Origin: an uncultured Bacilli bacterium
GTDB lineage: Bacteria; Bacillota_I; Bacilli_A; RF39; UBA660
Reading direction: 5' to 3'
Length of the DNA stretch: 64,000 nucleotides
NCBI GenBank assembly: GCA_910580185.1
Contig: CAJTWC010000004.1
Location: 1-64,000 of the forward strand
This document shows positions 52,363-60,938 of this stretch, in pieces (the first letter of the stretch is position 1; every line of letters starts with the position of its first letter). The translations under genes and the position numbers were made by a program. The notes beneath the pieces were generated by a model. That model was not told where the DNA came from. It was given only the letters and a program-made list of their open reading frames with translations, and ran no database searches.

Positions 52363-52863
52363 ATGAAACAAGACGTTGTAGATGCAATTATAGAAATACC
52401 ATTTAGATCTAGAAATAAATATGAAGTAGATCATGAAACAGGTAAAATAAAATTAGATAGGGTTTTATATTCTGCAATGGGATATCCAGCTGAGTATGGC
52501 TTTTTAGAAAGTACTTTAGCACTTGATGGAGACCCACTTGATATTTTAGTTATTGGAACAGAACCAACTTATCCGGGGTGTATAGTTCCAGCAAGGGTAG
52601 TAGGTTATTTAGAAGCAGTAGATAATGGATATGAGGACTATAAATTAATATCAGTAGTTGATGTTGATCCAAGGTATAACGAAGTTCAAACATTAGAAGA
52701 TTTATCACCTTTTATATTAGATGAGATTAAAAACTTTTTTGAAAATTATAAAACACTTCAAAAGATAGAAGTTAAGGTTGGAAGTTATCATAATAAAGAA
52801 GAAGCTTTAAAATTAATTGAGGTTTGTAAGAAAAGATATCAAGAAGAAGGAGAATCAAAATGA
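52363..52863 (+). CDS. ppa: Inorganic pyrophosphatase, family I
   Basis: 166 residues. Conserved metal-site sequences are EIPFRSRNKYEVDHETGKIKLDR, YPAEYGFLEST, DGDPLDILVI (DGDPLD) near residue 66, and VDVDPRYNEV. Soluble enzyme that pulls biosynthetic reactions, including the PPi-linked PEP reaction of ppdK. RBS AAAGGAAG. It ends in TGA overlapping the next ATG by 4 bases. Confidence 0.97.
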   Translation: MKQDVVDAIIEIPFRSRNKYEVDHETGKIKLDRVLYSAMGYPAEYGFLESTLALDGDPLDILVIGTEPTYPGCIVPARVVGYLEAVDNGYEDYKLISVVDVDPRYNEVQTLEDLSPFILDEIKNFFENYKTLQKIEVKVGSYHNKEEALKLIEVCKKRYQEEGESK

Positions 52864-53651
52864 AAAAAAGTTTATGGATATTAATAGTTGTAATAATTCT
52901 TTTAGCAGGTTCTTTAATAACCTATAATTATTTAAATAAAGATGAAAAAAAGGTAGAAACAAAAGAGAAAAAGACAACTGGTGTAACAACAACTGTTAAA
53001 AAGGAGGAGAAAAAGGAAAATATGATGGATAAAATAACACTTAATTATCATGCTTCAATAAGAATGGAAAAAGAAGGTAAAGTAATATACTTTGATCCTT
53101 TTAAGATAGGTAACGCATCAAGTGATGCTGATTATATTTTTATAACCCATTCTCATTATGATCATTACTCTGAAGCTGATATCAAAAAAGTAATGAAAAA
53201 TGATACTAAATTTATTGTAACAAGTGACTTAGAAAATAAAGTTACTAGCCTAGGCGTTTCTAAAGATAATATAACCGTTGTTTATCCTAATGAAAAATAT
53301 GATATTGATGGCATAAAGTTTGATACTATTCCGTCATATAATACTAATAAAACATATCATAAAAAATCTTATAATTGGGTCGGATATAACGCTCAAATTG
53401 ATGGTGTTAAATACTATGTTGTTGGAGACAATGACATAACGGATGAAATGAAAAAAGTTAACTGTGATGTTATATTTATACCTGTCGGTGGTACTTATAC
53501 CATGACAGATAGTGAAGCTATAGAGGTAGTAAATGAAATGAAACCAAAATATGCAGTTCCTATTCATTATGGAGAAGTTGGATCTTCTAATAATGCAGAA
53601 AAGTTTATTAATGGATTAAGTGAAGATATAAAGGGAGTAATATTAAAATAA
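52860..53651 (+). CDS. Membrane-anchored metallo-beta-lactamase-fold hydrolase (UlaG/YtkL-like)
   Basis: 263 residues. One N-terminal helix (about 5-22) and a Lys/Thr/Glu linker place the enzyme outside. The MBL site is FITHSHYDHYSEADI (HxHxDH) near residue 96, with His in LNYHASIRM before it, D in VVGDNDITDEM near 180 and the last His in VPIHYGEVG near 240. Substrate unknown. It is coupled to ppa by the ATGA overlap, an odd partner for a secreted enzyme. Confidence 0.85.
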   Translation: MKKSLWILIVVIILLAGSLITYNYLNKDEKKVETKEKKTTGVTTTVKKEEKKENMMDKITLNYHASIRMEKEGKVIYFDPFKIGNASSDADYIFITHSHYDHYSEADIKKVMKNDTKFIVTSDLENKVTSLGVSKDNITVVYPNEKYDIDGIKFDTIPSYNTNKTYHKKSYNWVGYNAQIDGVKYYVVGDNDITDEMKKVNCDVIFIPVGGTYTMTDSEAIEVVNEMKPKYAVPIHYGEVGSSNNAEKFINGLSEDIKGVILK

Positions 53652-53653
53652 CC

Positions 53654-53989
53654 ATGAAAAATAGAACAAAGCTTATTTTTAAAATTTCCGCTATAATCTT
53701 ATTTTTAGCTATGGCTTTTGAAGCTTTCAAAATAGGCATTCCATATAGTATAACCATAGGGATAATGCTTATATCTTTTAGTATCTTATGTATTCCATAT
53801 CTAGATAAAATAATATATATCCCTAAAAAAGGTAAGTTTTTTATAGTAGGTACAAATTTTTTAACAGCGGCGTATGCTGTTAGAGTAGAAGATACTAAAT
53901 ACTATAAATGTCTAATTGCAGCATTAATTATGGCACTATTTTGGGTTATAACCATTATTTATTTTAAAAAAAAGAAAAAAAGCATCTAA
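53654..53989 (+). CDS. Small polytopic membrane protein
   Basis: 111 residues with about four hydrophobic segments (near 9, 30, 60 and 87) and a Lys-rich end. Starts 3 bases after the MBL gene, so it is co-transcribed. Function unknown. Confidence 0.6.
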   Translation: MKNRTKLIFKISAIILFLAMAFEAFKIGIPYSITIGIMLISFSILCIPYLDKIIYIPKKGKFFIVGTNFLTAAYAVRVEDTKYYKCLIAALIMALFWVITIIYFKKKKKSI

Positions 53990-54006
53990 AAATAAATAGT
54001 TTATAT

Positions 54007-54036
54007 AAAAGTAAAGGTAAATCTTTACTTTTTTTT
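54007..54036 (+). terminator. Terminator after 53654 gene
   Basis: AAAAGTAAAG, loop GTAAAT, CTTTACTTTT, T tract. Confidence 0.9.
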
Positions 54037-54074
54037 AAAATTAAGTATAATAATTGACTAAAAAGAGGGGTATT

Positions 54075-55043
54075 ATGGAAAAATTTTATGAATATGAAAA
54101 TTATTTTAAATGTTTTCAAACTAAACAGAAAATATCTAAAAACATAAGTGATGAATGGGTTGAAAAAGTTATAGAAATGTATAATTACTCAAAAAGTATA
54201 CTTACAGAAGATAATTCTTATATAATTAATCAAATGATTACTAATTGTGAAATTAGGTTTCCATATAAATATATATTGGATGTTAAGTGTAAGTCAAAGT
54301 TAGATACATCTTTCTCATATTTATATAAAACTTTAGATAATTTTTCTAGCAAGGAAGATGTTTTAGATTTTATTTCTAGTACAACTAGAAATAATTTATA
54401 TGACTCATATAAATTAAGATTAAAAATCCCGCATGAAAAATTTTTTGATTCCTTTGATACAAATGGATACTGTTATGAATCTTCTTTAGAGGTAATTAAG
54501 GTATGTAATAAACTAGGCATTAAAAATAAATTAATTGAAATATCTCCTGGTTTTGATGATTCATTAAAACTAATGGACGGCTATGGACATCACTATGTTG
54601 TATTAGTAGAATTAGAAAAAGAATGTTTTTTAGTTGATTGTACATATAAACAGTTTTTTGATGCCGCATATTGTTTATTAGAGATTATGGGTATGTATAA
54701 AGGCAATAGTTTACCATGGCTTGGAATTTATATGATGATGGATCAAAATAGAAAAAAATTATCAAAAAAATTATTATCAGATGGATGGATAAAATTAGAT
54801 GAGAAAAGTATGAAAGATTATTTTGATGGTTTTGTATTAGGATACAGAAATGCTTTATATTATGAAGATTTAGGTTGTTTAAATTTTGACGTAAATTATA
54901 CAGCTAATGATTATGAATCTTTTATACTTGGTGATGATAGTCAAGCTAATCATGAGAATCCTGATTATTTAGGAACGCAGAAAATATTTATAAAAAATCC
55001 TAAAATAGAATTTAAAACGGATTTATCTTTGTTAAAACATTAA
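54075..55043 (+). CDS. Transglutaminase-like Cys-His-Asp protein
   Basis: 322 residues. The candidate triad is Cys in TNGYCYESSLEVIKVC (near residue 135), His in GYGHHYVVLVELE (near 172) and Asp in FLVDCTYKQF (near 188), the order and spacing of transglutaminase-like enzymes. The remaining parts are mainly helical. No signal peptide. ATG 54075 follows AGAGGGG. Together with the 43664 protein it makes two unrelated-looking members of this fold in one window. Function unknown. Confidence 0.6.
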   Translation: MEKFYEYENYFKCFQTKQKISKNISDEWVEKVIEMYNYSKSILTEDNSYIINQMITNCEIRFPYKYILDVKCKSKLDTSFSYLYKTLDNFSSKEDVLDFISSTTRNNLYDSYKLRLKIPHEKFFDSFDTNGYCYESSLEVIKVCNKLGIKNKLIEISPGFDDSLKLMDGYGHHYVVLVELEKECFLVDCTYKQFFDAAYCLLEIMGMYKGNSLPWLGIYMMMDQNRKKLSKKLLSDGWIKLDEKSMKDYFDGFVLGYRNALYYEDLGCLNFDVNYTANDYESFILGDDSQANHENPDYLGTQKIFIKNPKIEFKTDLSLLKH

Positions 55044-55084
55044 TAATAATGGTATAATCAATAAGGAAGTGGAAGTGTATATTT

Positions 55085-56134
55085 ATGAAAAAAAGGGTAG
55101 CAGTTGGTATGAGTGGTGGTGTTGATTCATCAGTTGCGGCAGTACTGCTTCAAAAAGAAGGTTATGAGGTAGTCGGTATAACGTTTAGTTTTACTGAAGA
55201 TTTTGATTCTAATGATGCTATCTTAGTATGCGAAAAATTAGGAATAGAGCATCATGTAGTAGATTACCAAAAAGAATTTAAAGAAAAGGTAATAGATAAA
55301 TTCATAGATGATTATAAACGAGGTATTACTCCTAATCCTTGCGTTATGTGTAATAGATATGTTAAATTAAATTTTCTTTATGAGCAAATGATAAAACATA
55401 ATTGTGATTATATGGCAACTGGACATTATGCAAAACAAGTAGATGGTAAATTATATAAAAGTGCTGATGAAAATAAGGATCAAACATACTTTTTATGTGA
55501 AATGACTAAAGAACAATTATCAAGTATTTTATTTCCTTTAGAAGGAATAGATAAAGTAAAAGTAAGAGAAATAGCAGAAGAAAATAATTTGATAAACGCA
55601 TCTAAAAAGGATTCTACGGATGTATGCTTTATAAATAATAATTTTAAGGATTATATATCAAGTAACATAAACGATTGTAAGGGTGATGTTATTGATGTAT
55701 CTACTAATAAAAAAGTAGGTGAGCATAACGGATTATTTCATTATACAATTGGTCAAAGAAGAGGTCTTAATATAGGTGGAAATACCGATAGGATGTTTGT
55801 TGTTGGAAAAAATATAGAAAAAAATATTTTATATGTTGTAATTGGTAGTGATACAGATTATTTAACGTCTACCTCTTGCTTACTTGAAGATGCTAACCTT
55901 TTTTCTAATGATATAAATCTAACTAATTTAACGGCAAAGTTTAGGTACAGGCAAAAGGAAATTCCAGTTAACATAGAATTAATGGACGATAATAAAATAT
56001 TAGTTAAATATCCAGAAGGTATAAAATCAGTTACTCCAGGTCAAGTATGTGCTATATATAATGGTAACTGCTGCATTGGTGGCGGAGTAATTAAAGAAGT
56101 AATGAAAGATGGTAAAATGTTATGGTATTTATAA
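55085..56134 (+). CDS. mnmA: tRNA-specific 2-thiouridylase MnmA
   Basis: Thiolates U34 of tRNA-Lys, -Glu and -Gln. 349 residues: PP-loop GMSGGVDSSVAAVLLQKEGYEV, first catalytic Cys in TPNPCVMCNRYVK near residue 93, ATGHYAK, DQTYFL near 140, second Cys in DSTDVCFI near 180 and the C-terminal beta domain with HYTIGQRRGLNIGG. A terminator overlaps the stop codon. Confidence 0.97.
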   Translation: MKKRVAVGMSGGVDSSVAAVLLQKEGYEVVGITFSFTEDFDSNDAILVCEKLGIEHHVVDYQKEFKEKVIDKFIDDYKRGITPNPCVMCNRYVKLNFLYEQMIKHNCDYMATGHYAKQVDGKLYKSADENKDQTYFLCEMTKEQLSSILFPLEGIDKVKVREIAEENNLINASKKDSTDVCFINNNFKDYISSNINDCKGDVIDVSTNKKVGEHNGLFHYTIGQRRGLNIGGNTDRMFVVGKNIEKNILYVVIGSDTDYLTSTSCLLEDANLFSNDINLTNLTAKFRYRQKEIPVNIELMDDNKILVKYPEGIKSVTPGQVCAIYNGNCCIGGGVIKEVMKDGKMLWYL

Positions 56135-56149
56135 ATATCATAATTTTTT
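56122..56149 (+). terminator. Terminator overlapping the mnmA stop codon
   Basis: ATGGTATT, loop TATA, AATATCAT, T6. Confidence 0.75.
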
Positions 56150-56263
56150 AATTTGTGAAAATTTTACAAAATCAGATTTTCTATTAATATATAATTTACT
56201 AAAATAATTAAATTGCTATACAACAATGATTTTTTTGTTAAAAAAAGGGTACAAAACTTGATT

Positions 56264-56291
56264 TTGTATAATTATAAACTTATGCTATTAT
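56264..56291 (+). promoter_or_regulatory. Promoter of the small toxin-like gene
   Basis: TTGTAT (56264-56269), 16-base spacer, TATTAT (56286-56291) with TGC in front. Start near 56298, giving a 62-base structured leader. The 56150-56260 part of the gap is AT-rich with nothing I can assign. Confidence 0.5.
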
Positions 56292-56359
56292 GCGTTTGGA
56301 ACGTTTATATATTTGGGTGTCAGCCTCTTAATACCGAAAGGATAGGGAGGTGATAAAAG

Positions 56360-56452
56360 ATGAAGAAAAGAATCTTTGTTATCAAGGTTTTCAGATACAT
56401 CACCATAATTTTATCACTATTGTTAGCAATAATAATCGTAATAAAAAAATGA
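56360..56452 (+). CDS. 30-residue hydrophobic peptide, candidate type I toxin
   Basis: The peptide is MKKRIFVIKVFRY followed by a long hydrophobic run and KK at the end: a basic start, one membrane helix (about 13-28), a basic end, as in type I toxins. The RBS is very strong, GGGAGGTGAT at 56345-56354. Two features could hide it. GGTGAT of the RBS (56349-56354) can pair with ATCACC in the coding region (56399-56404), and GGTGTCA in the leader (56316-56322) can pair with TGACACC at the stop codon (56450-56456), closing the mRNA end to end. An antisense RNA is predicted opposite its 3' end. A leader peptide or stray small membrane protein is the alternative. Confidence 0.6.
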   Translation: MKKRIFVIKVFRYITIILSLLLAIIIVIKK

Positions 56453-56543
56453 CACCAGCATAAGCTAGTGTCGAACAAAGTAAAATTTGGTTGACATTCA
56501 AATAATGAACGTTCCCTTTTATTTTATGAAGTTTCCTTCATCT
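56438..56543 (-). ncRNA. Candidate antisense antitoxin RNA
   Basis: A minus-strand promoter reads TTGATT (plus-strand AATCAA, 56573-56578), 17-base spacer, TAATAT (plus-strand ATATTA, 56550-56555), giving a start near 56543. About 100 bases downstream on that strand is a perfect terminator: a 9-bp stem GACACTAGC / GCTGGTGTC with loop TTAT, then A and T7 (56444-56472). The stem has a U-G pair on this strand but a C-A mismatch on the plus strand, and only this strand has the T run, so it is made for minus-strand transcription. The RNA would overlap the toxin mRNA 3' end and its stop codon. Confidence 0.55.
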
Positions 56544-56631
56544 ACATACATATTAACATAACTTTGTTTATTAATCAATTAATTTATTATAGATTTGTAG
56601 TATAATTATATTAAAAGTAGGAGGAGAGTTT

Positions 56632-57192
56632 ATGGAAGTAATAAATCATTTAAGTTATAACTCGGTTGTTATATTATCTTTCTTTTTTATCTCTTTATTT
56701 AGTCTTATATTAAATTATTTAACTAAGGGAAAAAGTAATAAAGCACTATTTTCTTCTTATAGAAGTAATATGTTAAGTCCACTTACTTACGTAAGATTAG
56801 TTACTCATATATTTGGACATGCCGACTGGAACCACTTTATGAATAACTTTTTATACATTCTTTTAATAGGGCCAATGATAGAAGAAAAATATGGAAGCAT
56901 TAACTTAATTATAATGATTTTAGTAACTGCTATAATAACGGGAATATTAAATTCGTTATTTAGTAACAAAAGAATACTAGGTGCAAGTGGCATAGTATTT
57001 ATGCTTATTGTGCTTTCTTCATTTGTTAATATTACTACTGGTAAAGTTCCTATTACCTTAATATTAATATGCATTTTTTACGTAGTAAACGAAATTATAT
57101 CAGGAATATTTAAAAAAGATGATGTATCACACATGGGCCACTTAATAGGTGCAATATGTGGTTTTGTTTTTGGATTTTATATATTTAAATAA
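56632..57192 (+). CDS. Rhomboid-family intramembrane serine protease
   Basis: 186 residues with six hydrophobic helices. Seen: HIFGHADWNHFMNNFLY in helix 2 (the H-x-x-x-N type oxyanion residues near 65), catalytic Ser in GASGIVFMLIV near 124, and the His in SHMGHLIGAICGF near 171. Substrates cannot be told. RBS AGGAGGA, 6 bases before ATG. Confidence 0.92.
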   Translation: MEVINHLSYNSVVILSFFFISLFSLILNYLTKGKSNKALFSSYRSNMLSPLTYVRLVTHIFGHADWNHFMNNFLYILLIGPMIEEKYGSINLIIMILVTAIITGILNSLFSNKRILGASGIVFMLIVLSSFVNITTGKVPITLILICIFYVVNEIISGIFKKDDVSHMGHLIGAICGFVFGFYIFK

Positions 57193-57222
57193 ATGGGCTA
57201 ATTAGTTTTAGCCCATTTTACT
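57190..57222. terminator. Bidirectional terminator
   Basis: AAATGGGCTAA / TTAGCCCATTT between convergent genes; the minus-strand gene stops inside it. Confidence 0.85.
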
Positions 57223-57715
57223 TTGTTATTTCTTTTATTATTTTATACGCTTCATATAATTTTTCATCAATTCCCTTAGGACAATAAAGTGGAGATGTAG
57301 AAGGAAGATATATAGCTTCTTTTTTAGTTTTAGGTAAACAATATTTATTATATAAATCAAATGACTTTCTACCAGTTGTAAATATTTGCTTTACTTTTGT
57401 TTCTTTTAATAATTTATTTATATTATTTACTTTAACATTTTCTATAGAACTATCACTAGAACCAGTAATTAAACATGATTTAATGGTATCCCATAAAGCT
57501 ATTTTATGACGTTTTAAAAAGTCTTTTTTATCATCTATTGTAATAGGTATATCTTCATCATAAACTCTAGCTAACGTCTTCCAAAATCTGTTTTGCGGAT
57601 GCATGTAGTAAAAACCAAGCTCTCTTGATTTAACAGAGGGCATACTTCCTAATATTAATACTTTAGAATCAGCGTTGTAAAAAGGTTCTAATTTATGATT
57701 TACTTTTTGTTTCAT
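57218..57715 (-). CDS. DNA-deoxyinosine (hypoxanthine) glycosylase, UDG superfamily
   Basis: 165 residues. LILGSMPSVKSRELGFYYMHPQNRFWKTL near residue 18 is the signature of the hypoxanthine-DNA glycosylase group in the UDG superfamily. The later TSPLYCP supplies the C-terminal DNA-binding loop region. Removes hypoxanthine left by adenine deamination. ATG 57715 follows GGAGATG; the frame upstream overlaps the next promoter. Confidence 0.9.
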   Translation of the reverse strand: MKQKVNHKLEPFYNADSKVLILGSMPSVKSRELGFYYMHPQNRFWKTLARVYDEDIPITIDDKKDFLKRHKIALWDTIKSCLITGSSDSSIENVKVNNINKLLKETKVKQIFTTGRKSFDLYNKYCLPKTKKEAIYLPSTSPLYCPKGIDEKLYEAYKIIKEITK

Positions 57716-57800
57716 ATACTCATCTCCATAAAAAATAATTAATACTATATTAAATATAACATAATTTTGGTATAATTGATTTATGAAAGAAGGTAGTAAA

Positions 57801-58514
57801 GTGAAAAAGAAAAACATTTTAATATTTTTAATAGTAATCATAGTATTATTAGTAATAGCATTAGGAGTTTATTTAATAACAAATAAAAATGATAATAAGG
57901 TAAATAACAAAATAACTGATGCAGTTAAGTTTAAAAATGAATATGAAAAGTTAAATGGAAGTAAAAATGATAATGGATATACATATCCTAAGGTTAGTTT
58001 AAAAGAAAATAATCCGTTTGTTTATTCAGATTCTAAAAAAGTAGTAGAAACATTAAAAAGTGGTACTGGATTAATATATTTAGGATTTCCTAAATGTCCA
58101 TGGTGCCGTAACGCAGTAAACGTTTTACAATACGTTAATGCTGGAGAAATCTTATATTTAGATATGTCAGATGAAAGAGATGCATATGAAATAGTAGATG
58201 GTACTTTAACTAAAACAAAGGAAGGTACTAAAGAATATTACGAGATGTTAGAACTTTTAGATTCTATTTTAACTGATTATGAAATAGATGATATAAATGT
58301 AGGAGAAAAAAGAATTTACGTTCCTTTGGTAATTGGAGTTAAAGATGGAAAGATCGTTGGATATCATGCTGATACAACTAATTTAAATGAAGGTCAGACC
58401 CCATATGATTTATTAACAGATAAACAACAAAGTGATTTGAAATTAATATATGATGAAATAAATGCGGATGTAAATGGTGATGCTTGCGGTTTAGAAGCAG
58501 AACACGGTTGTTAA
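57801..58514 (+). CDS. Membrane-anchored thioredoxin-like protein
   Basis: 237 residues. One N-terminal helix (about 5-24), then a thioredoxin fold outside with IYLGFPKCPWCRNAVNVL (CPWC) near residue 95 and a cis-Pro-like YVPLVIGVKDG near 175. The C-terminus has one more Cys pair (CGLEAEHGC). Start GTG 57801 is 8 bases after AAGAAGG; the ATG at 57783 lies before that RBS. Probable disulphide enzyme; paralogue of the lipoprotein at 20099 (GFPxCxxC shared). Confidence 0.8.
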   Translation: MKKKNILIFLIVIIVLLVIALGVYLITNKNDNKVNNKITDAVKFKNEYEKLNGSKNDNGYTYPKVSLKENNPFVYSDSKKVVETLKSGTGLIYLGFPKCPWCRNAVNVLQYVNAGEILYLDMSDERDAYEIVDGTLTKTKEGTKEYYEMLELLDSILTDYEIDDINVGEKRIYVPLVIGVKDGKIVGYHADTTNLNEGQTPYDLLTDKQQSDLKLIYDEINADVNGDACGLEAEHGC

Positions 58515-58536
58515 TTAAAATTAGGAGGTTAATAAT

Positions 58537-59142
58537 ATGATTTATATAACAAGACATGGACAAACTGATTGGAACATTCAGCATAAAGTACAAGGAAAAG
58601 CTGATATAGAATTAAATGAAGTTGGCAAAAAACAAGCAATAGAAACAGGGAGAAAACTATTGAATGAGAAAATAGATTTTATAATTTGTTCTCCTTTAAT
58701 AAGAGCTAGTCAGACTGCGAAATTAATAAATGATGGAAGAAATATACCAATTATTTATGATGAAAAAATTTCAGAAAGAGATTTTGGAGAATTAGAAGGA
58801 AAAAGACAAGAAGATTTTGATTTTAAAGGTTTTTGGAGCTACAAGCAGAACATTAAATATGATAAAGCAGAAAATATACGAGATTTTTTTAATAGAATAT
58901 ATTCTTTCTTGGATGAAATTGTTGAAAAGTATCCAAATAAAAATATTCTTCTTGTTACACATGGAGGAGTTAGTATTCCTGTGAATTGTTATTTTAACGG
59001 TATTCCAGACGATGATAATTTGTTAGCTTTAGTATTAAGTAATTGCGAATATTTAAAATATAGTAAAAAGAATTACAATTATGATGATAGCCAAACGGAC
59101 GTTATTAATTCAGAGGATGGAAAACATGGAAGAAATATTTGA
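58537..59142 (+). CDS. Histidine phosphatase (phosphoglycerate-mutase-like)
   Basis: 201 residues: ITRHGQTDWN (catalytic His) at the start, CSPLIRASQTAKLI near residue 50, ISERDFGELEG near 82, LLVTHGGVSIP near 140. Broad small-phosphate family; alpha-ribazole phosphatase or sugar phosphatase are possibilities. RBS AGGAGG. Ends in TGA overlapping the Nudix gene. Confidence 0.9.
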   Translation: MIYITRHGQTDWNIQHKVQGKADIELNEVGKKQAIETGRKLLNEKIDFIICSPLIRASQTAKLINDGRNIPIIYDEKISERDFGELEGKRQEDFDFKGFWSYKQNIKYDKAENIRDFFNRIYSFLDEIVEKYPNKNILLVTHGGVSIPVNCYFNGIPDDDNLLALVLSNCEYLKYSKKNYNYDDSQTDVINSEDGKHGRNI

Positions 59143-59650
59143 TGTATATACAAGAGATGGTAAATATTTAGGAACAAAACCTAAGTCTTTTTGCCATAGC
59201 GAAAATCCCGGTGTATACCATAAACCAGTATGGATATGGATTGTAAATAGTAATAATGAAATATTAATTCAAAAGAGAGCTGCTACAAAAAAGAAAAGTC
59301 CTAACTTGTGGGATATGCCATCAGCTGGTCATGTAGTTACAGGTGAAACTTCAATAGAAGGTGCTATAAGAGAAACTAAAGAAGAACTTGGTATAGATAC
59401 TAAAGAAAGTGATTACGAATATATTGGTGAATATATAAAAGATAAAGCATTTGAAATTGCCCAAATATATCTAACAAAGTTAGATATTAAGGCTACTAGC
59501 CTTAAACTTCAAGAAGAAGAGGTGGCAGAAATTAAGTGGGTATCATTAGATGAGTTTAAGAAAATATTTTATTCAGATGTGTTTTGTGCTCACGATAAAG
59601 AATATAAAGATATGATAGTTAACTTATTAGAAGAAAGGTTTAATAAATAG
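59126..59650 (+). CDS. Nudix hydrolase, isopentenyl-diphosphate-isomerase-like subgroup
   Basis: 174 residues. The N-terminal EEIFDVYTRDGKYLGTKPK and GVYHKPVWIWIV are typical of the IPP-isomerase-like Nudix group. The Nudix box GHVVTGETSIEGAIRETKEELGI lies near residue 68. ATG 59126 sits inside the phosphatase gene after GAGGATGG, overlapping it by 17 bases. Substrate unknown. Confidence 0.9.
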   Translation: MEEIFDVYTRDGKYLGTKPKSFCHSENPGVYHKPVWIWIVNSNNEILIQKRAATKKKSPNLWDMPSAGHVVTGETSIEGAIRETKEELGIDTKESDYEYIGEYIKDKAFEIAQIYLTKLDIKATSLKLQEEEVAEIKWVSLDEFKKIFYSDVFCAHDKEYKDMIVNLLEERFNK

Positions 59651-59669
59651 TTAGAATTAGGGATATAGT

Positions 59670-60056
59670 ATGAAACATGTTGTTTTAGGAATAGTAAAAA
59701 AAGATAATAAACTATTAATGGTAGAGAGGACTCAAAAAGAAGGCAACTTATTATGGGCTTTCCCAGGTGGAAAAGTTGAAGATGGAGAAACAAATGAAGA
59801 AGCTTGTATAAGGGAGGTCTTTGAAGAAACAGGAGTAAACGTTAGTATTGATAAGATTATTGGTACTAGAGAACACCCAAATACAAAAAGAACTATGACA
59901 TATTTTTTGTGTAATTATATATCAGGGGAAATTAAAATATCTGATCCTAATGAAATAGTACGCGCCGAATATAAAACTTCTTCTGAAATTTATAGAGATA
60001 TTAATACTGATATTTATGAGCCTGTTGATGAGTATATAAAAAGGTATATTCCATAA
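59670..60056 (+). CDS. Nudix hydrolase, MutT-like
   Basis: 128 residues. Nudix box GGKVEDGETNEEACIREVFEETGV near residue 32. Short, MutT size; may clean oxidised nucleotides or act on another diphosphate. It follows the other Nudix gene by 19 bases. Confidence 0.9.
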   Translation: MKHVVLGIVKKDNKLLMVERTQKEGNLLWAFPGGKVEDGETNEEACIREVFEETGVNVSIDKIIGTREHPNTKRTMTYFLCNYISGEIKISDPNEIVRAEYKTSSEIYRDINTDIYEPVDEYIKRYIP

Positions 60057-60067
60057 ATTTTAATGAT

Positions 60068-60095
60068 AAAAGAGGTTTTTACACCTCTTTTATTT
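60068..60095. terminator. Bidirectional terminator
   Basis: AAAAGAGGT, loop TTTTAC, ACCTCTTTT between convergent genes. Confidence 0.9.
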
Positions 60096-60836
60096 GTTTA
60101 TAATTTCAGCTTTACATAATGATACGAATGCTGGATTACTATTATTGTTTCCAACTATTACGACCATTCCGTATTCACTTCTTAATACGTCACCTTGTGC
60201 CACTGTTTGGCCTCCTGCATTAATATCAACATTTGGTGTTCCAGCTGGTAAATATGCTCTTGCTGCTGCTTCACAGTTTGCATCACATCCAGTTGGTAGC
60301 GGATCAGGCGCTGGTAAATAAGTTATTGCTTCATTATAGGTACTACTTGTAACTGTAATTGATGCTATTCTGCATATTGATAAAGCTTCTTCAGGAACGC
60401 CTTGGGCATTTAATAATTGGAATATTCCAGAATTAGGATTGTTATCAGGCCCAGGTAATAAAGAGCCAGGTCTTCCACTAGTATTATTTCCACTTTCCAT
60501 TGCAACTATCAAGTTATCGTTTGGATATAATATAATTATTTGCTGGATTATATTTCTCATTTGATCTACGCAGAAGCATGATGCACTAGAGGCTGCTGGT
60601 CCTGTTGGCCCGATTGGTCCGGTTGCTCCAGTCGCACCAGTTGGTCCAGTAGGACCAGTTGCCCCAGTAGCTCCGGTTGCCCCAGTAGGTCCGGTAGGTC
60701 CGCCTGATGGACCCGTTGGTCCAGTTGGACCTGTAGGACCTGGAATAAATCTTGGACAGCAACATTTTTGATGTTTCATTTCTTTTAGTGCATTACCTAA
60801 AATACTTCCTTCATAACAGTTATTTTTGTTATTCAT
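60090..60836 (-). CDS. Collagen-like GPT-repeat spore or surface protein
   Basis: 248 residues: an N-terminal segment with a Cys cluster (KCCCPRF near residue 24), then about 50 residues of G-P-T / G-A-T triplets (32-82), then a Cys-containing C-terminal domain that probably trimerises (SSASCFCVDQMRNIIQQII...). The layout is that of BclA-like exosporium glycoproteins, where the Thr of GPT is glycosylated. It has no conventional signal peptide, as expected for a spore-surface protein made in the mother cell. RBS AAAGGAG. Confidence 0.85.
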   Translation of the reverse strand: MNNKNNCYEGSILGNALKEMKHQKCCCPRFIPGPTGPTGPTGPSGGPTGPTGATGATGATGPTGPTGATGATGPIGPTGPAASSASCFCVDQMRNIIQQIIILYPNDNLIVAMESGNNTSGRPGSLLPGPDNNPNSGIFQLLNAQGVPEEALSICRIASITVTSSTYNEAITYLPAPDPLPTGCDANCEAAARAYLPAGTPNVDINAGGQTVAQGDVLRSEYGMVVIVGNNNSNPAFVSLCKAEIINK

Positions 60837-60938
60837 GTTTTATCTCCTTTCAAGGTATTTTATGTATAATAGGAAATAAGACTTATTTAAAATGGTGTAT
60901 AAAATATGTTATAATTTTTATAAATTGGAGGTTTTATT

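Noticed and set aside
56450..56472. Plus-strand terminator for the small toxin-like gene
   Set aside because: On the plus strand the stem has a C-A mismatch and no T tract; it fits minus-strand termination instead.
60590..60750. GPT-repeat DNA as a repeat array or phage-tail gene
   Set aside because: It encodes in-frame collagen triplets in a BclA-like layout, and no phage structural genes are near.
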